Shown: positions 14,859 to 23,741, numbered from the stretch's first letter. The stretch is DNA of 33,704 nt from Modestobacter altitudinis (GCF_005930475.1 NZ_SJEW01000057.1:1-33704); one strand, 5' to 3'. Made by a program: numbers and translations. The notes: generated by a model from the letters alone, not told the origin.

Positions 14859-15766
14859 CCGACCCGCCGCCCGCCGCCGCGCGGGTGCCGGACGCGGACA
14901 CCGTCGTCCCGGTCTTCTTCCTGTCCGACAGCACCGGGATCAGCGCGGAGACGATGGGCAACGCGCTGCTCATCCAGTTCCCCGACGTGCACTTCGAGCG
15001 CACCCTGATCCCCTTCATCTCCTCCGTCGAGGAGGCCCGCGAGGTCGTCGCCCAGATCGACGAGGTGATGGCCGGCCCGGTCACCCCGCTGGTGTTCACC
15101 ACCGCCGCCGTCGACGAGGTCCGTGAGGAGCTGCTGAAGACCACGGCCCCGATCATCGACTTCTTCGGCATCCACATGGACCGGGTGGAGGAGCAGCTCG
15201 GGGCCCGGGGGCTGCGCGAGGCCCGGCGGCTGCACGGGGTCGGCGACGTCCGGCGCTACAACAGCCGGATGGCGGCCATCGAGTTCGCCATCGAGCACGA
15301 CGACGGGCTGAGCCCGCGCGGGCTGGACCGGGCCGACGTCGTCCTGCTGGCGCCGTCCCGGTGCGGGAAGACGCCGACGGCGATGTACCTGGCCCTGCAG
15401 CACGGCCTGTTCGTGGCCAACTACCCCCTCGTCGACGAGGACCTGGAGACCACCGACCTGCCCCGCCCGGTGAAGGACCTGCGCGACCGCTGCTTCGGGC
15501 TGACCACCACGGTGGCCCGGCTCAGCCGGGTCCGGCAGGAACGCCGCCCGGACTCGCGCTACGCCTCCGAGGAGCAGTGCCGGTTCGAGCTCCGCCGGGC
15601 GACGGCGATGTACGACCGGCACTCCCTGCCCACGGTGGACACCTCGGCGGCCTCCGTCGAGGAGATCGCCGCCGTGGTGATCCAGACCCTGGCCCGGCAG
15701 CGCCGCAGCTCCGGCGACCGCCCCCAGTCCGGCCATGACCTCCCGCGAGGAAGGACACCCCGTTGA
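14855..15766 (+). CDS. ppsR: Phosphoenolpyruvate synthase regulatory protein (kinase/pyrophosphorylase)
   Basis: A 303-residue DUF299-family bifunctional regulator. It inactivates PEP synthase by ADP-dependent phosphorylation of a Thr near the catalytic His, and reactivates it by phosphate-dependent removal. The N-terminus has [20 protein letters not shown], and the nucleotide loop is [15 protein letters not shown] (S168-R169-C170-G171-K172-T173). The C-terminal part has [20 protein letters not shown] and [19 protein letters not shown], all typical. The start is a TTG overlapping the stop of a 16-codon frame; the only upstream purine stretch is GGGGTG. Its stop overlaps the ATG of ppsA, the target enzyme, which fixes the substrate as PEP synthase rather than pyruvate phosphate dikinase. 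Confidence 0.93.
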   Translation: MTDPPPAAARVPDADTVVPVFFLSDSTGISAETMGNALLIQFPDVHFERTLIPFISSVEEAREVVAQIDEVMAGPVTPLVFTTAAVDEVREELLKTTAPIIDFFGIHMDRVEEQLGARGLREARRLHGVGDVRRYNSRMAAIEFAIEHDDGLSPRGLDRADVVLLAPSRCGKTPTAMYLALQHGLFVANYPLVDEDLETTDLPRPVKDLRDRCFGLTTTVARLSRVRQERRPDSRYASEEQCRFELRRATAMYDRHSLPTVDTSAASVEEIAAVVIQTLARQRRSSGDRPQSGHDLPRGRTPR

Positions 15767-18186
15767 TGAGCACCGACACCGCACCCGAGGCACCGGCCGG
15801 GCAGACCCCCGACGACGCCGACAACGTCCGCTGGTTCGCCGAGCTGGGGCTGGCCGACCTGGAGGTGGTCGGCGGGAAGAACTCCTCCCTGGGGGAGATG
15901 ATCTCGAACCTGGCCGATGCCGGGGTCAGCGTCCCCGACGGATTCGCCACCACGGCCGCGGCCTACCAGCGGTTCCTCGGCGACACCGGGCTGGCCGACC
16001 GGATCAACGCCCAGCTCCGCGAGCTGGACACCGACGACGTCCGGGCGCTGGTCGCGGCCGGCCGGCAGATCCGCCGCGAGGTCGTCGAGCAGCCCTTCCC
16101 GCCGGCCCTGGAGGCGGACATCCGGGCCGCCTACGACCGGCTGGTCGGCGACGACGCGGAGGCCTCCTTCGCGGTCCGCTCCAGCGCCACCGCCGAGGAC
16201 CTCCCGGACGCCTCGTTCGCCGGGCAGCAGGAGACGTTCCTCAACGTGCGCGGCATCGACGCGGTGCTGCAGGCGGTCCGCGAGGTCTACGCCTCGCTCT
16301 ACAACGACCGGGCCATCGCCTACCGGGTGCACCACGGCTTCGACCACGAGGCGGTGTCGCTGTCGGCGGGCGTGCAGCGGATGGTGCGCTCGGACGTCGG
16401 GGCGTCCGGCGTCATGTTCACCATGGACACCGAGTCCGGCTTCCGCGACGCCGTCTTCATCACCTCCGCCTACGGCCTGGGCGAGGGCGTCGTGCAGGGG
16501 GCGGTCAATCCCGACGAGTTCTACGTCTACAAGCCCGCGCTGGCCGCCGGGCGCCCGGCGATCCTCAAGCGCGGGGTGGGGGAGAAGGCCACCAAGATGG
16601 TCTACACCGCCGACACCGAGGTCGGCCGGACCACCGAGTTCGTCGAGGTCGACCCGGCCGAGCGCCGGCTGCTGTCCCTCACCGACGACGAGGTCACCGA
16701 GCTCGCCCGGCAGGCGGTGCGGATCGAGGAGCACTACGGCCGGCCGATGGACATCGAGTGGGGCAAGGACGGGCTGACGGGTGAGCTGATGATCCTGCAG
16801 GCCCGCCCGGAGACCGTGCAGTCCCGGTCCGGGAACACCTCCACGCGCTACCGGCTCACCGGCGGTGGGGACGTCGTGGTCGAGGGGCGGGCGATCGGGC
16901 AGAAGATCGGTGCCGGCGCGGTGCGGGTGCTCTCCGACATCGAGGAGATGGACAGCTTCACCCCCGGCGACGTGCTCGTCGCGGACATGACCGACCCGGA
17001 CTGGGAACCGATCATGAAGCGGGCCTCGGCGATCGTCACCAACCGGGGCGGGCGGACCTGCCACGCGGCGATCATCGCCCGCGAGCTCGGCATCCCGGCC
17101 GTCGTCGGCACCGGCGACGCCACCCGCCGGCTCACCGACGGCGACCCGGTCACCGTCTCCTGCGCGGAGGGCGACACCGGCCTGGTCTACGCCGGTGAGG
17201 TCGGCTTCGAGGTGGAGGAGACCCGGCTGGACGCCATGCCGGAGATCCCCACCAAGATCATGATGAACGTCGGGACGCCGGAGCAGGCCTTCGCGTTCTC
17301 CCGGCTGCCGCACGCCGGCGTCGGGCTGGCCCGGCTGGAGTTCATCATCAACCGGCAGATCGGCATCCACCCGCGGGCACTGCTGGAGCTGGACACCCTC
17401 GACGCGCCGCTGCAGGCCCGGATCGAGGAGCGGATCGTCGCCTACCCCTCGGCGCGGGACTTCTTCGTGCAGCGCGTCGCCGAGGGCATCTCGATGATCG
17501 CCGCGGCCTTCGCGCCCGAGCCGGTGATCGTGCGGATGAGCGACTTCAAGTCCAACGAGTACGCCAACCTGCTCGGCGGGGAGCGCTACGAGCCGCACGA
17601 GGAGAACCCGATGCTGGGCTACCGCGGGGCCTCCCGGTACCTGTCGGCCGACTTCGCCGAGTGCTTCGCGATGGAGTGCGCGGCGCTGCGCTACGTCCGG
17701 GACGAGATGGGGCTGACCAACGTCAAGATCATGATCCCGTTCGTCCGGACCGTGGCCGAGATCGAGGGCGTGGTGGAGCTGCTGGCCAGCCACGGGCTGC
17801 GGCGCGGGGAGAACGACCTGTCGGTGGTGATGATGTGCGAGCTGCCCTCCAACGCGCTGCGGGCGCACGCCTTCCTCGACCACGTCGACGGGTTCTCCAT
17901 CGGCTCCAACGACATGACCCAGCTGGTGCTGGGCCTGGACCGCGACTCCAGCCTGGTCGCCGGCGGCTTCGACGAGCGGGACCCCGCGGTGCTCGCCGTG
18001 CTGGAGATGGCCATCAAGGCCTGCCTGGAGCGCGGCAAGTACGTGGGCATCTGTGGGCAGGGCCCCAGCGACCACCCCGACCTGGCCGAGTGGCTGGTCG
18101 CGCAGGGGATCGAGTCGATGTCGCTGAACCCCGACACCGTCGTGGACACCTGGCAGCACCTGGCCCGGACCGCCCGTGCCACCTGA
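15766..18186 (+). CDS. ppsA: Phosphoenolpyruvate synthase
   Basis: An 806-residue enzyme that converts pyruvate and ATP to PEP, AMP and phosphate for gluconeogenesis. The N-terminal ATP-grasp half (about 10-350) has [31 protein letters not shown] and MDIEWGKD. The central swivelling domain carries the phospho-His loop [20 protein letters not shown] with H433. T431, two residues before, is the expected site of phosphorylation by PpsR. The C-terminal barrel has [32 protein letters not shown] and the catalytic Cys at 763 in GICGQGPSD. The length matches PpsA, and the arrangement differs from pyruvate phosphate dikinase. The ATG at 15766 shares a base with the ppsR stop and has GAGGAAGGA at 15748-15756. 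Confidence 0.96.
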   Translation: MSTDTAPEAPAGQTPDDADNVRWFAELGLADLEVVGGKNSSLGEMISNLADAGVSVPDGFATTAAAYQRFLGDTGLADRINAQLRELDTDDVRALVAAGRQIRREVVEQPFPPALEADIRAAYDRLVGDDAEASFAVRSSATAEDLPDASFAGQQETFLNVRGIDAVLQAVREVYASLYNDRAIAYRVHHGFDHEAVSLSAGVQRMVRSDVGASGVMFTMDTESGFRDAVFITSAYGLGEGVVQGAVNPDEFYVYKPALAAGRPAILKRGVGEKATKMVYTADTEVGRTTEFVEVDPAERRLLSLTDDEVTELARQAVRIEEHYGRPMDIEWGKDGLTGELMILQARPETVQSRSGNTSTRYRLTGGGDVVVEGRAIGQKIGAGAVRVLSDIEEMDSFTPGDVLVADMTDPDWEPIMKRASAIVTNRGGRTCHAAIIARELGIPAVVGTGDATRRLTDGDPVTVSCAEGDTGLVYAGEVGFEVEETRLDAMPEIPTKIMMNVGTPEQAFAFSRLPHAGVGLARLEFIINRQIGIHPRALLELDTLDAPLQARIEERIVAYPSARDFFVQRVAEGISMIAAAFAPEPVIVRMSDFKSNEYANLLGGERYEPHEENPMLGYRGASRYLSADFAECFAMECAALRYVRDEMGLTNVKIMIPFVRTVAEIEGVVELLASHGLRRGENDLSVVMMCELPSNALRAHAFLDHVDGFSIGSNDMTQLVLGLDRDSSLVAGGFDERDPAVLAVLEMAIKACLERGKYVGICGQGPSDHPDLAEWLVAQGIESMSLNPDTVVDTWQHLARTARAT

Positions 18187-18787
18187 CGTCGGGCCCACCG
18201 GCCGGCCGGCGCAGCCCGGGCCGGCCCGCACCTCCGCACCCCGCCCCGAGGAGCTGGACGACGAGCGCCGGGCCCTCTGGACGCTGATCGCCGACGGCCC
18301 CCGGCGGGCGCAGGCCCGGGTGCCGCTGGTCGACGACGAGGGGCGGCTGCTCGGCCCGTTCGGGCTGATGCTGCTGTCCCCGCGGATCGGCACCGCGGTG
18401 CAGTCCGTGGGCGCGGCGCTGAGGTTCGACGAGGACCTGCCGGCCCGGCTGCGCGAACTGGCCGTGCTCACGGTCGCCGCGGCCGTCGGCTCGGAGTTCG
18501 AGTGGACGGCGCACGAGGCGGCCGCGCTGGAGGCCGGTGCCGAGCCGGCCCAGCTGCAGGACCTCCTGGACGGCCGGCCGCCGGCCGGGCTCACCTCCCC
18601 CGAGCAGGTGGGGCTGCAGGTCGTGCGGGCACTGCTCGCCCGGCACACCCTCGACGACCCGCTGTTCGCGCAGGCCTCCGACGTCCTCGGCACCCCGGGC
18701 CTGGCGGCGCTGGTCTGGCTGGTCGGCTACTACGAGATGCTGGCCACCGCACTCGCCACCTTCCGGCCGGGGCCGGCCGCCGGCTGA
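18176..18787 (+). CDS. Carboxymuconolactone decarboxylase-like protein
   Basis: A 203-residue AhpD/carboxymuconolactone decarboxylase-fold protein. Residues about 60-190 hold the helical core ([55 protein letters not shown]). The EW..H motif is that of the decarboxylase branch. The CxxC of peroxidase-type AhpD is absent, so a redox role is unlikely. The GTG at 18176 lies 11 bases inside the end of ppsA, implying tight coupling to it. The reason for this association is not evident from the fold; it may act on a keto acid or lactone linked to pyruvate-PEP metabolism, or the link may be incidental. Confidence 0.8.
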   Translation: MPPDVGPTGRPAQPGPARTSAPRPEELDDERRALWTLIADGPRRAQARVPLVDDEGRLLGPFGLMLLSPRIGTAVQSVGAALRFDEDLPARLRELAVLTVAAAVGSEFEWTAHEAAALEAGAEPAQLQDLLDGRPPAGLTSPEQVGLQVVRALLARHTLDDPLFAQASDVLGTPGLAALVWLVGYYEMLATALATFRPGPAAG

Positions 18788-18855
18788 CCGGAGGCCGCTC
18801 CCGGCCCGATCGGGGCGTCGGGGCGGTCGCGGCGGGCATCGTCGGTGCCGGGCAC

Positions 18856-18861
18856 TAACCT
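18856..18861 (+). promoter_or_regulatory. Candidate -10 element for the division/glycine cluster
   Basis: TAACCT fits the actinobacterial TANNNT form and lies in the 105-base gap before the phosphatidyltransferase gene, giving a leader of about 25 bases. No good -35 is visible. Confidence 0.35.
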
Positions 18862-18892
18862 GACCTGCGGTGGACGGCGACGTGAGGCGGCG

Positions 18893-19543
18893 ATGACGAC
18901 GGCGGACGACCGGGCGGCCGACGCCCTCGCGGCCCGTGCTGCCCGGTCGCTGGACCGCGACCAGCTCAGCGACCGGGTGCTGACGCTGCCCAACCTGCTG
19001 TCGGTGATCCGGCTGCTCGGCGTCCCGCTGTTCCTCTGGCTGCTGCTCGGCCCGCACGCCGACGGCTGGGCGATCGTCGTCCTGGCGCTGTCCGGCGTCA
19101 CCGACTGGGCAGACGGCAAGCTCGCCCGCGCGCTGGGCCAGTCCAGCCGGCTGGGCGCGCTGCTCGACCCGGCGGCCGACCGCCTCTACATCGTCGCGAC
19201 GCTGGTCGCGCTGGCCATCCGCGACGTCGTGCCGCTCTGGGTGGTCCTCGTCCTGCTCGGCCGGGAGCTGGTGCTCGGCCTCACCCTGCTGCTGCTCCGC
19301 CGGGCCGGCTGGCCCCCGCTGCAGGTGCACTACCTGGGCAAGGCCGCGACCTTCCTGCTGCTCTACGCCTTCCCGCTGCTGCTGCTGGCCGACGGCGACA
19401 ACCCGGTCGCCTCGGTCGCCCAGCCGATCGCCTACGCGCTGACCATCTGGGGTGCGGCGCTGTACGTGCTCGCGGGCGCCTTCTACGTCGTGCAGGCGGT
19501 GGGGCTCCTCACCGGGGACCGGCGGGCCGGAGCGACCCGGTGA
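18893..19543 (+). CDS. CDP-alcohol phosphatidyltransferase (PgsA family)
   Basis: A 216-residue integral membrane enzyme that transfers a phosphatidyl group from CDP-diacylglycerol to an alcohol. The family signature is complete: D71, D74-G75, A78-R79, G88, D92 and D96 in DWADGKLARALGQSSRLGALLDPAADR (the two metal-binding aspartate pairs). About six hydrophobic helices surround it. It corresponds in position to M. tuberculosis Rv1822 (pgsA2), next to the DUF881-small basic-DUF881 trio. The product could be phosphatidylglycerol phosphate or cardiolipin; sequence alone does not decide. The ATG at 18893 has GAGGCGG just upstream. Its stop overlaps the next start (GTGA). Confidence 0.9.
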   Translation: MTTADDRAADALAARAARSLDRDQLSDRVLTLPNLLSVIRLLGVPLFLWLLLGPHADGWAIVVLALSGVTDWADGKLARALGQSSRLGALLDPAADRLYIVATLVALAIRDVVPLWVVLVLLGRELVLGLTLLLLRRAGWPPLQVHYLGKAATFLLLYAFPLLLLADGDNPVASVAQPIAYALTIWGAALYVLAGAFYVVQAVGLLTGDRRAGATR

Positions 19544-20511
19544 GCGCCCCGGCCCCGGGCCGGCAGCGCTCGCTCGGTGCCTCGCTGCTCGACCAGGTCC
19601 TCGCCGAGACCCTCGACCCGGCCTACGCCCAGGCCGCCGCGGCCAGGACGGCCCGCGCCGCCGGGCCGGAGGACGGCGGCCCCCGGCCCGGCTGGCTGCG
19701 GCGGTACCGCGGCCAGCTGCTGGTCGCACTGACCCTGCTGCTCGCCGGGCTGCTCGCCTCGATCACCTACGGCGAGGCGGCCGCCGGCGCGCAGGGCCGG
19801 GACACCGCACGACAGGCGTTGCGCGATGACATCGGCGAGCAGTCCGACACCGCCGACGACCTCGCCGCCCAGCTCGAGGAGCTCACCGCCCAGGTCACCC
19901 GCACCCGGCAGCAGGCCCTGGAGGCCAGCGTGGTGGGCCAGCGGGCGCTCGAGCAGCTCGCCGAGGCCGGGCAGGCGGCCGCCGTCGTCGCCGTCTCCGG
20001 ACCGGGCCTGCGGGTGACCATGGACAACGCCCCGCCGGCCGCAGACAGCGACCCCGTCGGGGGGTCCGAGGAGGTCGCCGGCGCGGGCATCGTCCAGGAC
20101 GGCGACCTGCAGCTGGTCGTCAACGCGCTGTGGGCCTCCGGTGCCGAGGCGATCAGCATCAACGGCCAGCGGATCGGGGCGACCACCGCCATCCGGCAGG
20201 CCGGCAAGGCGATCCTGGTCGACCTCAACCCGGTGAACACCCCCTACGAGATCTCCGCGATCGGCGACCCGCAGGACCTCAGCAACGCCTTCCTGTCCAC
20301 CCCGGAGGCCTCCGTGGTGGCCGGGTTGAGCCGCGACTACGGTCTGGTCTTCGAGTTCGCCCGCGACGACGACCTGGCACTGCCGGCCGGGACCAACGCC
20401 GAGCTCCGCTGGGCCACGCCGCTGGTCCCGGCTCCTGCCCCTGCCCCCGACCCGGGTGCCGGTCCCGGGAACGACCTGGTCGCCCCTGACCGCACCATCG
20501 ACGGAGGCTGA
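19540..20511 (+). CDS. DUF881 family membrane-anchored protein
   Basis: A 323-residue protein with a cytoplasmic N-terminus of about 65 residues, one membrane helix (QLLVALTLLLAGLLASITYG) and an extracellular coiled coil (about 95-145). A DUF881 domain follows (VAVSGPGLRVTMDNAPPA; VNALWASGAEAISINGQRIG; PYEISAIGDPQDLSNAF). DUF881 proteins sit near division genes in many Gram-positive bacteria and are thought to act at the division site, but their reaction is unknown. It equals Rv1823 in the syntenic M. tuberculosis order. A Pro/Ala-rich tail ends the protein. It starts at a GTG overlapping the upstream stop. Confidence 0.9.
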   Translation: MSAPAPGRQRSLGASLLDQVLAETLDPAYAQAAAARTARAAGPEDGGPRPGWLRRYRGQLLVALTLLLAGLLASITYGEAAAGAQGRDTARQALRDDIGEQSDTADDLAAQLEELTAQVTRTRQQALEASVVGQRALEQLAEAGQAAAVVAVSGPGLRVTMDNAPPAADSDPVGGSEEVAGAGIVQDGDLQLVVNALWASGAEAISINGQRIGATTAIRQAGKAILVDLNPVNTPYEISAIGDPQDLSNAFLSTPEASVVAGLSRDYGLVFEFARDDDLALPAGTNAELRWATPLVPAPAPAPDPGAGPGNDLVAPDRTIDGG

Positions 20512-20514
20512 CGC

Positions 20515-20847
20515 GTGATCCCGATCCTCGGACTCGCGATCGGCGTGGTCCTGGGGCTCCTGCTGGACCCCAGCGTGCCGCTGTGGCTGCAGCCGTACCT
20601 GCCCATCGCCGTGGTGGCCGCGCTGGACGCGGTCTTCGGCGGCGTCCGCGCCCGCTTCGACCGGATCTTCGACGCGAAGGTCTTCGTGGTCTCCTTCGTC
20701 TCCAACGTCGTCGTCGCCGGGCTCATCGTGTTCCTCGGCGACCAGCTGGGCGTGGGCGCCCAGCTGTCCACCGCCGTGGTCGTGGTGCTCGGCATCCGCA
20801 TCTTCGGCAACGCGGCCGCGATCCGCCGGCACCTGTTCCGGGCATGA
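20515..20847 (+). CDS. Small basic family protein (DUF1290)
   Basis: A 110-residue polytopic membrane protein of the small basic family (Rv1824 / B. subtilis Sbp type). It has two N-terminal helices (ILGLAIGVVLGLLL; YLPIAVVAALDAVFGGVRAR), the family core RFDRIFDAKVFVVSFVSNVV and a C-terminal pair ending in RIFGNAAAIRRHLFRA. The family always travels with DUF881 genes and is linked to cell division, mechanism unknown. The GTG at 20515 has GGAGG at 20503-20507. Its stop overlaps the next ATG (ATGA). Confidence 0.92.
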   Translation: MIPILGLAIGVVLGLLLDPSVPLWLQPYLPIAVVAALDAVFGGVRARFDRIFDAKVFVVSFVSNVVVAGLIVFLGDQLGVGAQLSTAVVVVLGIRIFGNAAAIRRHLFRA

Positions 20848-21662
20848 GCGGCGAGCAACCGGAGCAGGACCCGGCCCCGGACGTCACCCCGGCCGAGGTG
20901 CCCGCTGCCGGCCGGCCGGGGACCGCGGACGAGGCGGTCGCCCCGACCGTGCCCGCCAAGCCCGCTGCGCGCCGCCGGCGCCGCGACCCGCTCGCCGCCG
21001 TCCTCATCGGGGTGCTCACCCTGCTGCTGGGGTTCGCCTTCGCCGTCCAGGTCCGCAGCACCGACACCGACACGCAGTACGCCGGGGCCCGCGAGGAGGA
21101 CCTGGTCCGCATCCTCGACGACCTCACCGCCCAGCAGGACCGGCTGCGCCAGGAGATCGCCGACCAGCGCGCCGCGCTGGACCAGCTCGGCAGCTCCGAC
21201 AGCGACTCAGCCGCGGCGCTGCAGGAGGCCCGCGAGCGGGCGCAGGCGCTGTCCATCCTCAACGGCTCGGTCGCCGCCCAGGGGGAGGGGATGACCATGA
21301 CCATCCGCGACCCGGCCACCGGCATCACCTCCTCGGTGCTGCTCAACGCGATCCAGGAGCTGCGCGGCGCCGGGGCGGAGACCATGCAGGTCGACCAGGT
21401 GCGGATCGGGGTCAGCAGCGCCGTCACCGGCGCGCCGGGGGACCTCCAGATCGACGGGCAGCAGCTCCAGGCGCCCTACGTCTTCCAGGTCATCGGGTCC
21501 TCGCAGGACATGGCGACGGCGATGAGCATCCCGGGCGGCGTCGTCTCCACCGTCGGCGGCCGGGGCGGCAGCGTCGACATCGTGCAGTCCGACCGGGTCG
21601 TGGTGGACGCGTTGCGACCCCTCGACGCGCCTCAATACGCTGATCCCGACAGCGGGGACTGA
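20844..21662 (+). CDS. DUF881 family protein, second copy
   Basis: A 272-residue protein with an acidic/Pro-rich cytoplasmic head of about 45 residues, a basic patch (ARRRRR), one membrane helix (LAAVLIGVLTLLLGFAFAVQV), a coiled coil (about 80-140, with DDLTAQQDRLRQEIADQRAA) and a DUF881 domain. It matches Rv1825 in order. The two DUF881 copies flank the small basic protein and probably form one membrane complex with it. It is the last gene before the structured gap preceding gcvH. Confidence 0.9.
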   Translation: MSGEQPEQDPAPDVTPAEVPAAGRPGTADEAVAPTVPAKPAARRRRRDPLAAVLIGVLTLLLGFAFAVQVRSTDTDTQYAGAREEDLVRILDDLTAQQDRLRQEIADQRAALDQLGSSDSDSAAALQEARERAQALSILNGSVAAQGEGMTMTIRDPATGITSSVLLNAIQELRGAGAETMQVDQVRIGVSSAVTGAPGDLQIDGQQLQAPYVFQVIGSSQDMATAMSIPGGVVSTVGGRGGSVDIVQSDRVVVDALRPLDAPQYADPDSGD

Positions 21663-21669
21663 CGAAGGA

Positions 21670-21720
21670 CCCCCGTTCCCCCCACCACTCGCACGCTCGC
21701 GGCGGGACCCTGAACGGGGG
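21670..21720 (+). promoter_or_regulatory. Long inverted repeat in the gcvH leader
   Basis: CCCCCGTTC at 21670-21678 and GAACGGGGG at 21712-21720 are perfect 9-base complements enclosing 33 bases, between the DUF881 stop and the gcvH ATG. The repeat could be a terminator for the upstream genes, an attenuator, or the base stem of a regulatory RNA. It does not match the glycine riboswitch consensus. Confidence 0.45.
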
Positions 21721-21754
21721 CCGCCCGAGCAACGTCGACCCCTGGAGATGTTCC

Positions 21755-22159
21755 ATGGCCACGCCCGATGACCGCCGTTACACCGACCAGCACGAGTGGG
21801 TGCTGGTCCAGGGCACCGAGGGTGCCTCCACGGTGGTCCGGGTCGGGATCACCGACCACGCCCAGGACGCCCTGGGCGACATCGTCTTCGTGCAGCTGCC
21901 CGAGGTCGGTGCCGAGGTGGCCCCGGGCAACCCGATCGGTGAGGTCGAGTCGACCAAGTCCGTGTCCGACGTCTACTCGCCGGTGACCGGCGTGGTGTCG
22001 GCGGTCAACGACGCCCTCACCGACGCCCCCGAGACGGTCAACAGCGACCCCTACGGAGCCGGCTGGCTGGTCGAGGTCACCGTGCCGGCCGACGGCGGCG
22101 ACCCGACCGCGGAGCTGCTCGACGCCGCCGCCTACGAGGCCGTCGTCAGCGCCTCCTGA
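21755..22159 (+). CDS. gcvH: Glycine cleavage system H protein
   Basis: A 134-residue lipoyl carrier that shuttles the aminomethyl group between the P, T and L proteins of glycine cleavage. The lipoylation motif is GEVESTKSVSDVYSPVTG with the acceptor Lys at 68. The N-terminal RRYTDQHEWV and C-terminal DPYGAGWLVEV are typical, and the length is standard. The ATG at 21755 is preceded by CTGGAGA about 6 bases upstream. Its partner gcvP lies 3 kb downstream in this window, while gcvT and lpd do not appear here. It corresponds to Rv1826. Confidence 0.96.
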   Translation: MATPDDRRYTDQHEWVLVQGTEGASTVVRVGITDHAQDALGDIVFVQLPEVGAEVAPGNPIGEVESTKSVSDVYSPVTGVVSAVNDALTDAPETVNSDPYGAGWLVEVTVPADGGDPTAELLDAAAYEAVVSAS

Positions 22160-22235
22160 GCTCCCCGCCGGGGTGGTGCGGCCGACGTCCTGCAGTCGTA
22201 CCCCCCGGCGTCCCCGCGCCCCGGCACACGATCAC

Positions 22236-22241
22236 TATCAT
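22236..22241 (+). promoter_or_regulatory. Candidate -10 element upstream of garA
   Basis: TATCAT lies in the 297-base gap between gcvH and garA and would start a leader of about 210 bases. No matching -35 was seen, so an activator or alternative sigma factor would be needed. Confidence 0.35.
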
Positions 22242-22269
22242 CACCGGGACGGCCGGGCCCGTGACCGAC

Positions 22270-22320
22270 GCGGGCCCCGACCCTCACGCTGTACGTGCGG
22301 TTGACCCCAGGTCGGCCCGC
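22270..22320 (+). ncRNA. Structured leader candidate upstream of garA
   Basis: GCGGGCC-CC-GACC at 22270-22282 pairs with GGTCGGCCCGC at 22310-22320 (11 pairs with a 2-base bulge). The enclosed loop holds a second hairpin, CACG/CGTG, around CTGTA. The structure lies downstream of a candidate -10 and about 140 bases before the GTG of garA. It may be a cis-acting RNA or a terminator/attenuator; no known riboswitch class was recognised. Confidence 0.35.
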
Positions 22321-22456
22321 ACGGTTCCATGACCCCCGGCCCGACCGCGAACCTGCGGCGGCCGACCCGCGACGGGCCGACCGGCCCGACGCCCGCCGGC
22401 CGACCGCGGCCCACCCCAGGCCCGCGGCGGTGCCACCTGCACCGGAGGAGATCGAC

Positions 22457-22975
22457 GTGACCTGCACTCGTTGTGGCCACCAGAACCCCGAGGGCAGCCG
22501 ATTCTGCGCCCAGTGCGGTTCGGCTCTGAGCCCCGAGCGGGTCGGCGAGTCGACCAGCATCATCCCCAAGGTCGGTGGCGAGGACTCCGGTGAGCAGGCC
22601 GAGGTCGCCGAGTCGACCGCCGACGCGCACGCCGGGGCCGTCGAGTCCCTGCCCGCCGGGTCGGCGCTGCTGGTGGTCAAGCGCGGCCCCAACGCCGGCA
22701 GCCGCTTCCTGCTCGACCAGGAGGTCACCACCGCCGGTCGGCACCCCGACAGCGACATCTTCCTCGACGACGTCACCGTCAGCCGGCGGCACGTGGAGTT
22801 CCACCGCGAGGGCGGCGGCTTCACCGTGCACGACGTCGGCAGCCTCAACGGCACCTACGTCAACCGGGAGCCGGTCGACGTCGCCTCCCTCGCCGGTGGC
22901 GACGAGGTGCAGATCGGCAAGTTCCGCCTGGTGTACCTGACCGGGCCGCGGACGGGCGAGCCGGCCGGGGCATGA
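22457..22975 (+). CDS. garA: FHA-domain metabolic regulator GarA/OdhI with zinc ribbon
   Basis: A 172-residue regulator of 2-oxoglutarate and glutamate metabolism. In mycobacteria and corynebacteria the unphosphorylated form inhibits 2-oxoglutarate dehydrogenase, and Ser/Thr kinases PknB/PknG switch it off. The FHA domain (about 70-165) is nearly identical to GarA: SALLVVKRGPNAGSRFLLDQ, G94-R95, DDVTVSRRH (S109, H112), SLNGTYVN (N131) and GDEVQIGKFRLVYLTGP. Two features differ from M. tuberculosis GarA as I recall it. There is an N-terminal zinc ribbon (C3, C6, C17, C20), and the kinase target ETTSVF is replaced by ESTSII at 31-36, leaving T33 at the PknB-type position and Ser at the PknG-type position. 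The GTG at 22457 has GGAGGAG at 22444-22450. Confidence 0.93.
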   Translation: MTCTRCGHQNPEGSRFCAQCGSALSPERVGESTSIIPKVGGEDSGEQAEVAESTADAHAGAVESLPAGSALLVVKRGPNAGSRFLLDQEVTTAGRHPDSDIFLDDVTVSRRHVEFHREGGGFTVHDVGSLNGTYVNREPVDVASLAGGDEVQIGKFRLVYLTGPRTGEPAGA

Positions 22976-23012
22976 CCGACCCGGTCAGCGGAGTCCCGGG
23001 CGCTCGGGCGTC

Positions 23013-23726
23013 GTGACCGCGGTGCCCCAGCCCGGCGGGAGCGCGGACCGGGACACCGACACCACGGCACCCCGGTTGACGATCGGGGAGGTCCTCGCCG
23101 CGCTGCGGGGGGACTTCCCGGACGTGACCATCAGCAAGATCCGGTACCTCGAGTCCGAGGAGCTGGTGCACCCCCAGCGCACCCCCTCGGGCTACCGGAA
23201 GTTCTCCTCGGCCGACGTGACCCGGCTCCGGTACGTGCTGGCCGCCCAGCGCGACCAGTACCTGCCGCTGCGGGTCATCAAGGAGCACCTGGACGCCCTC
23301 GACCGCGGTGAGCCGCCGCCCGGGCAGGCTCCCGCCGCCGACGAGCCGGCGCCCACCACCCCGCTGCCGGCCGCCGAGTTCGCCGAGGCAGCCGGGCTGA
23401 CCGAGCAGCAGCTCGCCGACTGCGTCGAGTTCGGCCTGGTCGCGCCAGACGCCCACGGCCGGCACCGGCCCAGCGACCTGCCGGTCGCCCGCGCCGCCGC
23501 GGGCCTCGCGCAGCACGGCATCGAGCCACGGCACCTGCGGCTGCACCGCACGGCCGCCGAGCGCGAGGCCGCGCTGCTCGAGCAGCTGGTGACCCCCACC
23601 CTGCGCGCCCGGTCCGACGACGCCCGGAGCCGCGCCGCCGAGCAGCTGACCGAGCTCGCCGGGCTGTCCGCCCAGCTGCACGCGGCGCTGCTCGAGGCCC
23701 GCCTGCGCGAGGTCCTCGGCGGCTGA
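23013..23726 (+). CDS. ftsR: MerR-family regulator, FtsR-like
   Basis: A 237-residue DNA-binding protein. The MerR winged helix is at about 22-80 (LTIGEVLAALRGDFPDVTIS, then KIRYLESEELVHPQRTPSGY). It is followed by a helical region, a second HTH-like part (FAEAAGLTEQQLADCVEFGL) and a long C-terminal helical domain. It matches Rv1828 and C. glutamicum FtsR, reported as an activator of ftsZ. The ligand, if any, is unknown; no metal-binding cysteines are visible. It begins at a GTG 37 bases after garA without a strong ribosome site. An in-frame GTG at 23022 is an alternative. Confidence 0.9.
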   Translation: MTAVPQPGGSADRDTDTTAPRLTIGEVLAALRGDFPDVTISKIRYLESEELVHPQRTPSGYRKFSSADVTRLRYVLAAQRDQYLPLRVIKEHLDALDRGEPPPGQAPAADEPAPTTPLPAAEFAEAAGLTEQQLADCVEFGLVAPDAHGRHRPSDLPVARAAAGLAQHGIEPRHLRLHRTAAEREAALLEQLVTPTLRARSDDARSRAAEQLTELAGLSAQLHAALLEARLREVLGG

Positions 23727-23735
23727 TCACTGGCG

Positions 23736-23741
23736 TACCGT
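23736..23741 (+). promoter_or_regulatory. Candidate -10 element before bifunctional nuclease gene
   Basis: TACCGT fits TANNNT and lies just after the ftsR stop, giving a leader of about 120 bases to the GTG at 23870. No strong -35 is seen inside the end of ftsR. Confidence 0.3.

Noticed and set aside
15559..18693. Antisense open frame of over 1000 codons opposite ppsR-ppsA
   Set aside because: It has low-complexity composition and mirrors the coding gene; the plus strand has complete PpsR and PpsA motifs.
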